Shown here in pieces: positions 1-6,415 of a stretch of 6,913 bases of DNA. The notes below the pieces were generated by a model. That model was given only the letters and a program-made list of their open reading frames with translations, ran no database searches and was not told the DNA's origin. Origin of the DNA: Lachnospiraceae bacterium UBA3386. GTDB lineage: Bacteria > Bacillota > Clostridia > Lachnospirales > Lachnospiraceae. Location: the NCBI GenBank assembly GCA_002358875.1, contig DEPS01000186.1, positions 3,146 to 10,058 on the forward strand. Reading direction: 5' to 3'. A program made the translations under genes and the position numbers. Every line of letters begins with the position of its first letter. Positions within the stretch are counted from its first letter, which is position 1.

Positions 1-2914
1 CACTGATGAAGAAGAAGCTCAGGACCCTGCTTTGAATGCAGAAGACAATGCCGTTGAGGGGGAAATAACTGATGGCGGAGAAGATGAAAGCAGTCTTTCT
101 GAAGATACCGCAGATGCTGAGGAAGGCGTGAATTCTGAGGAAACTGTTCCGTCAGAAGAAGCAGCCGGATCCGGAGAGGAGGAATCTGACCCGGTCGAGG
201 AGGATTTTGATGCTGCTCCGTCGGAAGAAGACAGTGAAGCGGCGCTTTCAGAGGGTGAGGAGCAGGCTGTTCTGGAAGATAAAGAAGATGAAGGCTCCGA
301 AGAAACGGATTCCAGCGCGCTGACACAGGAGCAGGATGGTGAAGACGCGCAGTCATCCGAAAATGAGCCTGTAGTGGCAGATGAAGAAAAAGAGGAGACA
401 GCGGCAGAAGCGCCTCTAAACGCGGAAGAAGATAACGTCAATCTGATCGACTCCATTGAAATCGACAGCGGCGATGCGTATTCTGTTTCTCTGGGTCTTA
501 CAGGACGTAATACCTACCAGGTGGCTGTAAACGTCAAATACATGACGACTGACAAGCCGCAGAACCAGCCATATTCATTCAAAAGCTCGGACGAGAAGGT
601 CCTTAAGGTTTCTGCGACAGGTCTGGTCACGGCTGTCGGAACAGGTTCTGCTTCTGTAAAGGTATACATAGGTACGGACACAACACAAGAGTATGGCTAT
701 GAAGATTCTTTATATATCACTGTCTACGAAAAATTATACCATGTCACATATGATCTGAATGGCGGTAAAGCTGCTGATTCATATTACGAAGGGAGGTTAA
801 AAAAAGGCGATGACTCATATGACGGCGAATCAGTGTATCTGCCTTCCAGTTATTATTTAAAGAAGGAGGGGTACATCCTCACCGGCTGGACAGAGGTCAA
901 GAACGGAAATACAGTCCTGGAGGGCAGCTACGTTCCGGAGAAAAATATTACTCTCTATGCCAAGTGGATAAAGACCTATACCGTCAAATTTAATGTCAAT
1001 GGCGGAAAGTTCGTCAATGACTATTACGGACAGGACAGAGTGGTTAAGGCAGGAGAATTCCTCTATCTCAACACAGGCACCTATGTGGCGACGAAGGCAG
1101 GCTATATTCTTACAGGCTGGACGGAGACCAAAAACGGCTCAACCGTTTATACAGACAATTATATACCGAAGAAAAACATCACCCTTTATGCCAAGTGGAA
1201 AAAGGCTTACACCATCAAATATAATGCTAACGGGGGTAAGTTTAGCGAGTATTACGGTAAAGACGCGATCGTCGAGGCCGGAAAAACTTTATATCTGAGT
1301 ACAGGTGACTATGTAGCGACAAAGGCAGGCTATGTTCTCACAGGTTGGAAGCTCAAAGGCGGAAAGACTGTTTACAGCGGGGAGTACAAACCCACCAAGA
1401 GTGTTACGCTCTATGCCAACTGGGTTAAAACCTTTAACGTAACTCTGAATGCAGGAAAGGGATCTTTCGCAGCAACTAAAAAGGCAAAGCAGATCATAAA
1501 AATCGCCACGGGGACGACTGCCGGCGAGTTCATTCGTTACAGCGAATACCATCCGACACTTAAAGGGCAGACCTTTGTCGGATGGTATAAAGACGCCAAG
1601 CTGACCAGGCCTGTTAAAAAATCAGATGTAATAAATAAAAATACAACATTCTACGCAAGGTACAATAAAAAGACCATCAAAATCACTGTGACAAACCTCA
1701 AGGGCGCCAGTTATTACAACAGGGCTACCGGGAAATACGTGCACTCCAGTGAATCAAAGGCGACAAGCTACTCCTTCTATATTAATAAGGGGGATACGAT
1801 CGGATCTCTTGATGCAGATAAAAATGGGGAAGATGCACAGTTCTTCTTTGACAAGGCATGCAAGGAGAAACCATTCTATTACAGCTTTGAGCCGACAGGA
1901 AATACGACCATCTATGCCAAATGGCGCGGTGAAGTGACTGTAAACTGGGACGGAAATGGAGGAGAAAACGGCAGCGGATATGCGTCCGGATCTGTTTATT
2001 CCAAAAAGACCCTTATGTGTGAGAATCTTCCCAGTCGGATGTATCGGAAGGACTATTATTTTATCGGCTGGTATGATGTCGCTAATCCTAAAAAGATCCT
2101 GCCTGTAAGCCATGTGTTTTCAAAGGACACGAACGTAAAGGCAAAGTGGGGGAAAGGAATCAAGATCACCTTTAATGCCGGCGGAGGTAAATTTTACGAA
2201 GGCGACCGAACAGTCTTTTATGTGAAGGCTAAGAGCGCTTTATCTTCCCAGATTCCTTATGCGCCTGAAGTTGAGAAAACGGGATATATATTAAAAGGCT
2301 GGAAAAACTCCGTAACTAAAAAGGTGGTAACTGATATTTACTCACAGAAACCTTCTAAAAACACTACCTTCACGGCAGTGTGGATGAAGAAAAACAACCC
2401 TTCCAATGTTCAGGTCACATTAGTGGCAGGAGACGGATCTATCTATGATCCGGACACGGACAGGTATGTGACAAAACGGGTCGTGAACATTCCCAAGAAC
2501 ACTACTTACTCGGATTCTTTCAAGTATTTAAACAGCTCCAGCCATGATGACCCCACAAAGAAGCTGTACAATTACGGATGGTCTCTCTCCAAAAACGGAA
2601 AAGAGCTGAAAGGCAGTTACAAATTCACAAAAAAGGTAACTCTTTATCCTCTCTGGAAAGCAGGAAGCATGGTTCGCGTTGCGCTGGTAACGAACGGCGG
2701 CTCTCTGTATGGATATCCGCAGAATGATCCGGAAATCGAAAGTGCGCAAAAGGGAACAGTTATTTCTCTTCCCACAGCAAAGGACATGGAGCGCGAAGGA
2801 TATACCTTTGTCGGCTGGTACAAGGATTACAAGTTAAAGAACAAGGTGTCCAGCCCTTCGAAATATAAATTGACGAAGAACTGCTATCTTTACGCAAAGT
2901 GGAAAAAGAAATAA
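1..2914 (+). CDS. Large secreted InlB B-repeat protein with acidic N-terminal region and Ig-like domain (5' partial)
   Basis: The reading frame is open from base 2 to the TAA at 2912-2914. Its first methionine-capable codon in the window is only a TTG at 32, in mid low-complexity sequence, so the true start and any signal peptide lie upstream. In order it encodes a Glu/Asp/Ser/Ala-rich acidic stretch (about 2-442), a Big_2-type Ig-like domain (about 443-730, with the typical SSDEKVLKVSATGLVTAVGTG pattern shortened here to its core VSATGLVTAVG), and nine B-repeat-like modules (734-2911) marked by NGG near the start, GYxLTGW in the middle and TLYAKW at the end. These repeats belong to the Listeria-Bacteroides repeat (Flg_new/InlB B-repeat) family, a beta-grasp-like fold found in surface and secreted proteins of Gram-positives. 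The protein ends in YAKWKKK, with no LPXTG, hydrophobic tail, choline-binding or SLH module visible. An adhesin or host/matrix-interaction role is plausible from the family but unproven. Its codons look AT-richer than those of the helicase gene next door. Confidence 0.9.
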   Translation, partial: TDEEEAQDPALNAEDNAVEGEITDGGEDESSLSEDTADAEEGVNSEETVPSEEAAGSGEEESDPVEEDFDAAPSEEDSEAALSEGEEQAVLEDKEDEGSEETDSSALTQEQDGEDAQSSENEPVVADEEKEETAAEAPLNAEEDNVNLIDSIEIDSGDAYSVSLGLTGRNTYQVAVNVKYMTTDKPQNQPYSFKSSDEKVLKVSATGLVTAVGTGSASVKVYIGTDTTQEYGYEDSLYITVYEKLYHVTYDLNGGKAADSYYEGRLKKGDDSYDGESVYLPSSYYLKKEGYILTGWTEVKNGNTVLEGSYVPEKNITLYAKWIKTYTVKFNVNGGKFVNDYYGQDRVVKAGEFLYLNTGTYVATKAGYILTGWTETKNGSTVYTDNYIPKKNITLYAKWKKAYTIKYNANGGKFSEYYGKDAIVEAGKTLYLSTGDYVATKAGYVLTGWKLKGGKTVYSGEYKPTKSVTLYANWVKTFNVTLNAGKGSFAATKKAKQIIKIATGTTAGEFIRYSEYHPTLKGQTFVGWYKDAKLTRPVKKSDVINKNTTFYARYNKKTIKITVTNLKGASYYNRATGKYVHSSESKATSYSFYINKGDTIGSLDADKNGEDAQFFFDKACKEKPFYYSFEPTGNTTIYAKWRGEVTVNWDGNGGENGSGYASGSVYSKKTLMCENLPSRMYRKDYYFIGWYDVANPKKILPVSHVFSKDTNVKAKWGKGIKITFNAGGGKFYEGDRTVFYVKAKSALSSQIPYAPEVEKTGYILKGWKNSVTKKVVTDIYSQKPSKNTTFTAVWMKKNNPSNVQVTLVAGDGSIYDPDTDRYVTKRVVNIPKNTTYSDSFKYLNSSSHDDPTKKLYNYGWSLSKNGKELKGSYKFTKKVTLYPLWKAGSMVRVALVTNGGSLYGYPQNDPEIESAQKGTVISLPTAKDMEREGYTFVGWYKDYKLKNKVSSPSKYKLTKNCYLYAKWKKK
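2..442 (+). other. Acidic low-complexity segment of the surface protein
   Basis: About 147 residues consist almost only of Glu, Asp, Ser, Ala, Gly, Val and Thr, with many EE and SEE runs and very few Lys, Arg or aromatic residues. It looks intrinsically disordered and strongly negative. No repeat of fixed period is evident; it is a compositional bias rather than a copied unit. In secreted Clostridial proteins such a segment often lies between the signal peptide and the first folded domain, which is the likely arrangement here. The antisense strand of this stretch is open as a serine-rich frame because GAA/GAG/GAT codons read as TTC/CTC/ATC in reverse; that frame is not a gene. Confidence 0.75.
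443..730 (+). other. Big_2-type bacterial Ig-like domain
   Basis: About 96 residues between the acidic stretch and the first B-repeat. The second half has the hallmark of Ig-like group 2 domains: an S-S-D-x-K-V-L-x-V segment, then a small turn followed by GLVTAVGTGSASVKVY. That segment is the conserved strand-turn-strand in which a structural element is compared with the value 'G.VTAV..G.A.I.V'. The first half (SIEIDSGDAYSVSLGL) is more divergent. These domains act mainly as structural spacers or adhesion modules on bacterial surfaces. The assignment is by eye. Confidence 0.7.
734..2911 (+). repeat. Nine tandem InlB B-repeat-like modules (protein-level repeat array)
   Basis: Module boundaries were placed after each ...(Y/F)A(K/N)W-type end. 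They are 734-970, 971-1201, 1202-1426, 1427-1666, 1667-1927, 1928-2152, 2153-2386, 2387-2659 and 2660-2911, i.e. 79, 77, 75, 80, 87, 75, 78, 91 and 84 residues. The consensus is beta-strand, N-x-N/G-G-G-K/S, a variable Tyr-rich stretch, K-x-G-Y-x-L/F-x-G-W, a strand, then N-x-T-L/F-Y-A-K-W. Modules 1-3 are closest to one another; module 5 has lost the G-W core (it reads AQFFFDK), module 4 ends in ARYN, and module 8 has PLWK. The modules are Lys/Tyr-rich and basic, unlike the acidic N-terminal segment. Boundaries may shift by a few residues. Confidence 0.85.
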
Positions 2915-2947
2915 CCATTTGATTGCATAGAATCCTTAGAGCTTATC

Positions 2948-2988
2948 AGGGGCTATGTGCGCTGTACAAAACGCACATAGCCCCTTTT
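2948..2988 (+). terminator. Rho-independent terminator of the surface-protein gene
   Basis: A perfect 13-bp GC-rich stem (2949-2961 pairing with 2972-2984; GGGGCTATGTGCG against CGCACATAGCCCC) encloses a 10-base loop and is extended by one A-T pair. It is followed by TTTT at 2985-2988. It starts 34 bases after the TAA of the B-repeat gene. The opposite strand has no good T run after the stem (it reads TGATAAG), so it is a weaker terminator for the converging helicase transcript, although the hairpin itself would form in both RNAs. Confidence 0.88.
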
Positions 2989-3080
2989 CAAAATTGAAGA
3001 TCATTGTTTGCGGGTGGCTTACCAAATGAACATCTCTGCACTCCGCCAGTCAGATGGTTTCTCTGCCATAACGATTTTTT

Positions 3081-6000
3081 CTATCTTTTTCCATCCCAGC
3101 AGCGTTCGCATACCCCGTAGGGATAGTTCCAGGGCAGCATTTTTCCGCAGGATCTGCACCGCTTCTCTTTAAAGCCCTGTCTTTCCAGGACCTTCATGAT
3201 CCTCTCCGAACAGTCTCTTTTCTTTTCCATGATGTAGTCCAGAGTAGTCTCCTGGGGCTGGAACTTGCGGGCCAGGGCAAAGTAGAGGTCCAGCACATGG
3301 TGCTGCTGCTCAAGGGCATCGATGGCGTCGTAAGCGGCAGGGCTTTTGAGAACAATGTCGGCGACCCTGTCGTAAATGCTGTATTTTTCTCCCCTGACTT
3401 CCAGTCTGAAAATATCATACCAGATGTCCAGAAGCTCATTGTTCTCGTCCTCAAAGGGGATGGTCAGAAAGTCGTATGCCAGGCGTTTGGGCGCGTTCAG
3501 ACCCTGTGTCATTTCCGCCAGACGGAGGATCTGTTCGATCGATTCCTTCTGCCAGCCCTCCGCCGGAATGATCATCTCCCACTTTCTGATCAGGTCCAGA
3601 ATGGAGGCGTCTACGGTCAGAAGAGTTTCCGGAAAGTCGATCACAGCCTTCTCGATGGGAGGCAGAGACCTGTTGACGGCCTTTTTCACCTTCTCGTCGC
3701 CGTTGGCGGTGGCGGCATATCCCACGTCATAAATGCCGTATCTACCCGCCCTTCCGATGATCTGCGCGATCTCTCCATAACTAAGGGGCCGTCTGGAAAA
3801 ACCATCATATTTTACGGTCTCCATAAGTATCACCCGCCGGATGGGCAGGTTCATTCCCATGCCGATCGCGTCCGTGGCAACGACCACTTCGGTCTCTCCC
3901 GACGCAAACAGCTCCGCCTGCCTGTGCCGCACGTCATAGGGAAGAGCGCCGTAGATAATGCTGCATTTTACATGCTTTTTCTTTAGCTGTGCGGCGACCG
4001 CATGGACATTGCGCCTGGAAAAGACGATCAGGGCGTCCCCCGCCTTAACATCGTCAGGGAATAAGACTGTCTTTTCCTCGTAAACCAGGGGCGTCATCCT
4101 CCTGTGGCGGACAACTCTGTACTCGTCCCCGCAGTCTTTTATGATTTCTGTTATTCTCTTTTCCGCTTCCGGCGCGGCGCAGATATGGACGACCCCGGCG
4201 CAGACTCCCATGATGGCAGCCGTCCAGGCCCCGCCGCGGCCCCTGTCCGCGATCATCTGGGCTTCATCGATCACAGCCACATCGTAATAGGTCTTGAAGC
4301 TGAGCATCTCAATAGTCGACGACTGATGCCTGGCGCCGTCGATCAGAAACTGCTCCTCACCGGTCACCAGGGAACAGGGACACTCCGCCCGGTTCAGTCT
4401 CTCATACTGCTCGTAGGCCAGAAGACGCAGGGGAGCCAGATAAATGCCGGTTTCAGCCCGCATCAGCTCTTCGATGGCGTCGTGCGTCTTGCCGGAATTG
4501 GTCGGTCCGATATGAAGGACAAACTGCCTGTGCATCATCCTGGCCGCGGGATAGAGATCGACGTAATTTTCCGGGATTCCGGTCAGCACCAGCTCAAACA
4601 GCTGCCTTTCCCTTCTCTCCGCTTCCTCCTTCTCACGCCGCTCTCTCTCTTTTTTCTCCCGGAAAACATCCGCCCCGTTTTTGGGCACTTCCTTTCCATT
4701 TCCGGAGGCCGCATTCAGAAGGAGCTTGAGAATGCGCCTGTTGTTTCTGTCTCCCTTTTCTTTAAAATATTCCTTTAAAAAATCAGCGGCGGGCTCCCCC
4801 ATCCTCTCCAGACAGTCCAGAACCAGCTCCGGGTCCGTGAGAAAGATCCCCGGCTTCTCCACAAGGGCCTTTAAAAGCTTCTGCCTTTCCTTTGCGGAAA
4901 TCATGGCTATGTCATCTCTGACTGCCTTTAAAACAAGATGGTATTCCTGCTCCGTGACAGGATTCTTTTTGGGAAGAGGATTATTCTGCAGCCTCTCAAA
5001 GAGCCTGCCCTCCTCCGAGACATGATATACATAATAATCCTGATATTCCCCGTGCACGCGGCGCTCGCGGATGACTCCGAACTGGGCAAGAATATCAAAT
5101 ATTTCCAGAAGGTCCGCCTTTGGGATCAGGTTATACTTTCCCGCATATTGTCCGATCACGTAATCATTCGAAATATTGACCCCGCGCAGCAGATTTACAA
5201 GCTGGGCCTTTGTCAGGCGGTTTTCGTTCTCCTCGATCGATGTCAGGGCGGCCTGGGCTATAAAGGTTCCGAAACAGGGACAGGACTTTAAGAGCCTTTC
5301 CACCTCTTCTTCCTTCTTGACCGCCTTTTCGCGGGCGCTCTTAAAGGCGGACAGGACAATTCTCCTGTAAGTCTTTTCGACCGCGATCGTTTCCGTCTCC
5401 TTACCGAGCGCGAACCGGAAGCCGACCCGGAAGGACCCGGGCTTTCCGGCATAGGACACCTCCGCATCAATCTCCTTCTCCTCTAAATAAGCCCGGATTT
5501 CCCTGAGCCTCCCGATCTCATTTACAGAGCCCAAAAACTTCTCATAGAGGAGTCCTGCCCTTGAAAGAGAAAAAACGATCCTGCCGGTTTTGAGGCCGCA
5601 GACCGCTCTATAAGGAAAATCCTTAAATACAGTCTCAGCCCTGTCTTCCGCCATCTCCGTTCGAAGAACGCTAAGGCTTTCTTTTCCCGCAAGAAAGCGA
5701 AGCGTCTGGACCTCACGGGCACGAAGAAATTCACCGGCATCTCCTGACAAAAGTACTGCTTTTATCTCATCGGAAAAGACATGCTCCTCCCTCCATGCCT
5801 TCAGGGCATTATTGGCCTCTTCAAGGACTTTAGCCGAAAACGAAGGATTTATCCTCGGACAATATCCTTTCACATTTCCGTAGACTCTTTTTTTCAGCCT
5901 TCTCCACTTTTCCGGGCTGTCAATGCCGCTGATATCAATATTAAGCGTACCGAAAGAAATGATCTCCCCCTCCGGAACAATCGTCACATTCAGGCTCTTC

Positions 6001-6155
6001 CCGCTCTTGCTCTCATTGACGCTGATATCCCTGATCAGACCGCGAAGAGGCAGGCTGTCCATCCTGCTTTTCAAAGACTTCTCCAGATCAGCTGCCGGAT
6101 TGGCAGACAGAGTATAATTTTCCGACTCGGTTTTTTTATTCTTTTTCTTTTTCAT
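3081..6155 (-). CDS. Suv3-like superfamily 2 RNA/DNA helicase with RQC-like winged helix and C-terminal zinc ribbon
   Basis: The encoded protein has 1,024 residues counted from the ATG at 6155; a GTG at 6170 would add five. Residues 1-290 match no family I recognise. Residues 297-393 resemble an RQC-type winged helix, and 496-520 form a highly charged linker helix. The helicase core shows motif I GPTNSGKT (550-557), Ia GIYLAPLRLL (570-579), LVTGEEQ (596-602), motif II DEAQM (630-634), CAAPEA (659-664), motif IV region IVFSRRNV (710-717), motif V ATDAIGMGMN (760-769) and motif VI QIIGRAGRYG (798-807). The wording of these motifs is that of Suv3, the NTP-dependent RNA helicase that partners with exoribonucleases in mitochondria. 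The C-terminal LExxHxxLDLY segment (948-958) also fits Suv3. Cys1000, Cys1003, Cys1016 and Cys1019 form a zinc ribbon. An ATP-dependent unwinding role in RNA turnover or nucleic-acid repair is inferred; the substrate is unknown. ATG was chosen over GTG for codon type and the MKKKK start; neither has a well-placed Shine-Dalgarno. Confidence 0.88.
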   Translation of the reverse strand: MKKKKNKKTESENYTLSANPAADLEKSLKSRMDSLPLRGLIRDISVNESKSGKSLNVTIVPEGEIISFGTLNIDISGIDSPEKWRRLKKRVYGNVKGYCPRINPSFSAKVLEEANNALKAWREEHVFSDEIKAVLLSGDAGEFLRAREVQTLRFLAGKESLSVLRTEMAEDRAETVFKDFPYRAVCGLKTGRIVFSLSRAGLLYEKFLGSVNEIGRLREIRAYLEEKEIDAEVSYAGKPGSFRVGFRFALGKETETIAVEKTYRRIVLSAFKSAREKAVKKEEEVERLLKSCPCFGTFIAQAALTSIEENENRLTKAQLVNLLRGVNISNDYVIGQYAGKYNLIPKADLLEIFDILAQFGVIRERRVHGEYQDYYVYHVSEEGRLFERLQNNPLPKKNPVTEQEYHLVLKAVRDDIAMISAKERQKLLKALVEKPGIFLTDPELVLDCLERMGEPAADFLKEYFKEKGDRNNRRILKLLLNAASGNGKEVPKNGADVFREKKERERREKEEAERRERQLFELVLTGIPENYVDLYPAARMMHRQFVLHIGPTNSGKTHDAIEELMRAETGIYLAPLRLLAYEQYERLNRAECPCSLVTGEEQFLIDGARHQSSTIEMLSFKTYYDVAVIDEAQMIADRGRGGAWTAAIMGVCAGVVHICAAPEAEKRITEIIKDCGDEYRVVRHRRMTPLVYEEKTVLFPDDVKAGDALIVFSRRNVHAVAAQLKKKHVKCSIIYGALPYDVRHRQAELFASGETEVVVATDAIGMGMNLPIRRVILMETVKYDGFSRRPLSYGEIAQIIGRAGRYGIYDVGYAATANGDEKVKKAVNRSLPPIEKAVIDFPETLLTVDASILDLIRKWEMIIPAEGWQKESIEQILRLAEMTQGLNAPKRLAYDFLTIPFEDENNELLDIWYDIFRLEVRGEKYSIYDRVADIVLKSPAAYDAIDALEQQHHVLDLYFALARKFQPQETTLDYIMEKKRDCSERIMKVLERQGFKEKRCRSCGKMLPWNYPYGVCERCWDGKR
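3099..3158 (-). other. C-terminal four-cysteine zinc ribbon of the helicase
   Basis: The last 30 residues contain C-R-S-C, then twelve residues, then C-E-R-C (Cys1000, Cys1003, Cys1016, Cys1019), and end ten codons or fewer before the stop. Two CxxC knuckles at this spacing form a classic zinc ribbon. It follows directly on the Suv3-type C-terminal helical region and would add a nucleic-acid or protein contact. The Suv3 proteins of mitochondria do not, as I recall, end in such a ribbon. Confidence 0.75.
3726..4538 (-). other. Suv3-type helicase core (two RecA-like lobes)
   Basis: This part of the helicase gene carries all the ATPase and helicase motifs in order: Walker A GPTNSGKT (bases 4485-4508), the DEAQ box, and the motif VI arginine-finger segment GRAGRYG. 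The combination GPTNSGKT + LVTGEE + ATDAIGMG(M/L)N + Q(I)(I/A)GRAGR is much closer to Suv3 than to RecQ, DEAD-box or Ski2 proteins. Suv3 proteins commonly have Ile in the third position of motif II (DEIQ); here it is Ala. All catalytic residues expected for ATP hydrolysis appear intact, so the protein should be active. Confidence 0.88.
4977..5267 (-). other. Probable RQC-like winged-helix domain in the helicase
   Basis: Residues 297-393 contain an LTKAQLVNLLRG segment (314-325), then an invariant-looking Y-x-x-K-Y-x-L-I-P-K loop, a helix IFDILAQFGVIRE, and a beta-wing-like YQDYYVYHVSEEG. This resembles the RQC winged helix of RecQ helicases, where the 'T..Q....LRG' helix is followed by an 's.yG' turn and an 'i..L...gyl' helix before the wing. 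In RecQ this domain follows the core; here it precedes a Suv3-type core. The resemblance was found by eye and is suggestive only. Confidence 0.5.
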
Positions 6156-6202
6156 CCTGTCAATTTTCACAATATCGATTTGCAGGTACTTAGTTTGTCG
6201 AA

Positions 6203-6231
6203 ATTTTAACAGAGTAATTGAAAGCAGGCAA
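6203..6231 (-). promoter_or_regulatory. Candidate sigma-A-type promoter of the helicase gene
   Basis: On the minus strand TTGCCT (6226-6231) and TAAAAT (6203-6208) are separated by exactly 17 bases. They match the TTGACA and TATAAT consensus at 4 and 5 of 6 positions. Transcription would start near 6196, giving a leader of about 40 bases to the ATG at 6155. The placement immediately downstream of the 23-bp tandem repeats supports it being the real promoter. Predicted from sequence only. Confidence 0.55.
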
Positions 6232-6277
6232 GATGATTCTCTAATCAGGAATCTGATGATTCTCTAATCAGGAACCT
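6232..6277 (-). repeat. Two 23-bp direct repeats with internal dyads, probable operator
   Basis: Units 6232-6254 and 6255-6277 abut and match at 22 of 23 positions (T6252 versus C6275). Each contains the dyad TGATT-CTCT-AATCA (6234-6247 and 6257-6270) with perfect 5-base arms. The centres of the dyads are 23 bp apart, about two helical turns, so two dimers could bind on one DNA face. The block touches the -35 hexamer of the candidate helicase promoter. That position fits a transcription activator or repressor site. The regulator is not encoded in this window. Confidence 0.7.
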
Positions 6278-6287
6278 GATCCTGATT
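6266..6287. promoter_or_regulatory. 8-bp inverted repeat overlapping the second direct repeat
   Basis: AATCAGGA (6266-6273) and its exact reverse complement TCCTGATT (6280-6287) flank six bases. It uses the right half of the second 23-bp unit, so it competes with, or extends, the dyad inside that unit. It has no T run on either strand, so a terminator role is unlikely; a third protein-binding half-site or an RNA hairpin in a longer leader are alternatives. Confidence 0.5.
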
Positions 6288-6360
6288 TAATGCCCTCTTC
6301 CACATGATCCGGCAGGACTAAGAAGATATTTGAGCAGAGGCGAATCTTCAACCAGATTGA

Positions 6361-6397
6361 AAAAAAGCAGACCGTATATAAAACGGACTGCTTTTTT
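6361..6397 (-). terminator. Rho-independent terminator downstream of glnS
   Basis: On the minus strand the RNA folds as an A6-GCAG/CTGC-U6 stem, one mismatch, then CCGT pairing with ACGG, around a 7-base loop (6376-6382), ending in a run of U (complement of 6360-6366). It lies 18 bases after the glnS stop codon. Because the stem is framed by A and T runs, it could also stop transcription on the plus strand, though no plus-strand gene leads into it here. Confidence 0.85.
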
Positions 6398-6415
6398 ATC
6401 TTTCTTTGTTGTAGT

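Noticed and set aside
19..456. 145-residue serine-rich open frame on the minus strand
   Set aside because: It is the exact antisense of the acidic Glu/Asp segment; codon bias of GAA/GAG/GAT removes stops in reverse. No family resemblance or start signal.
2991..3080. Possible helicase terminator downstream of its stop codon
   Set aside because: Only short weak pairings (for instance CATCT with AGATG) without a T run were found.
3297..3986. 229-residue plus-strand open frame inside the helicase gene
   Set aside because: It is antisense to the well-supported helicase core. The sequence has no recognisable motif and GC-rich coding sequence often leaves long reverse frames. The same holds for the other plus-strand frames at 4104-4778, 4681-5025, 4938-5291 and 5781-6209.
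6232..6287. CRISPR-like short repeats
   Set aside because: Only two adjoining copies without spacers, no third full copy and no cas gene; a regulatory site is more likely.
6323..6351. Second minus-strand promoter-like pair, TTGAAG (6346-6351) and TATCTT (6323-6328), 17 bases apart
   Set aside because: Each box matches consensus at only 4 of 6 positions, and it starts right after the glnS terminator. The pair at 6203-6231 fits better. It could still give a longer leader through the repeats, so it is mentioned but not annotated.
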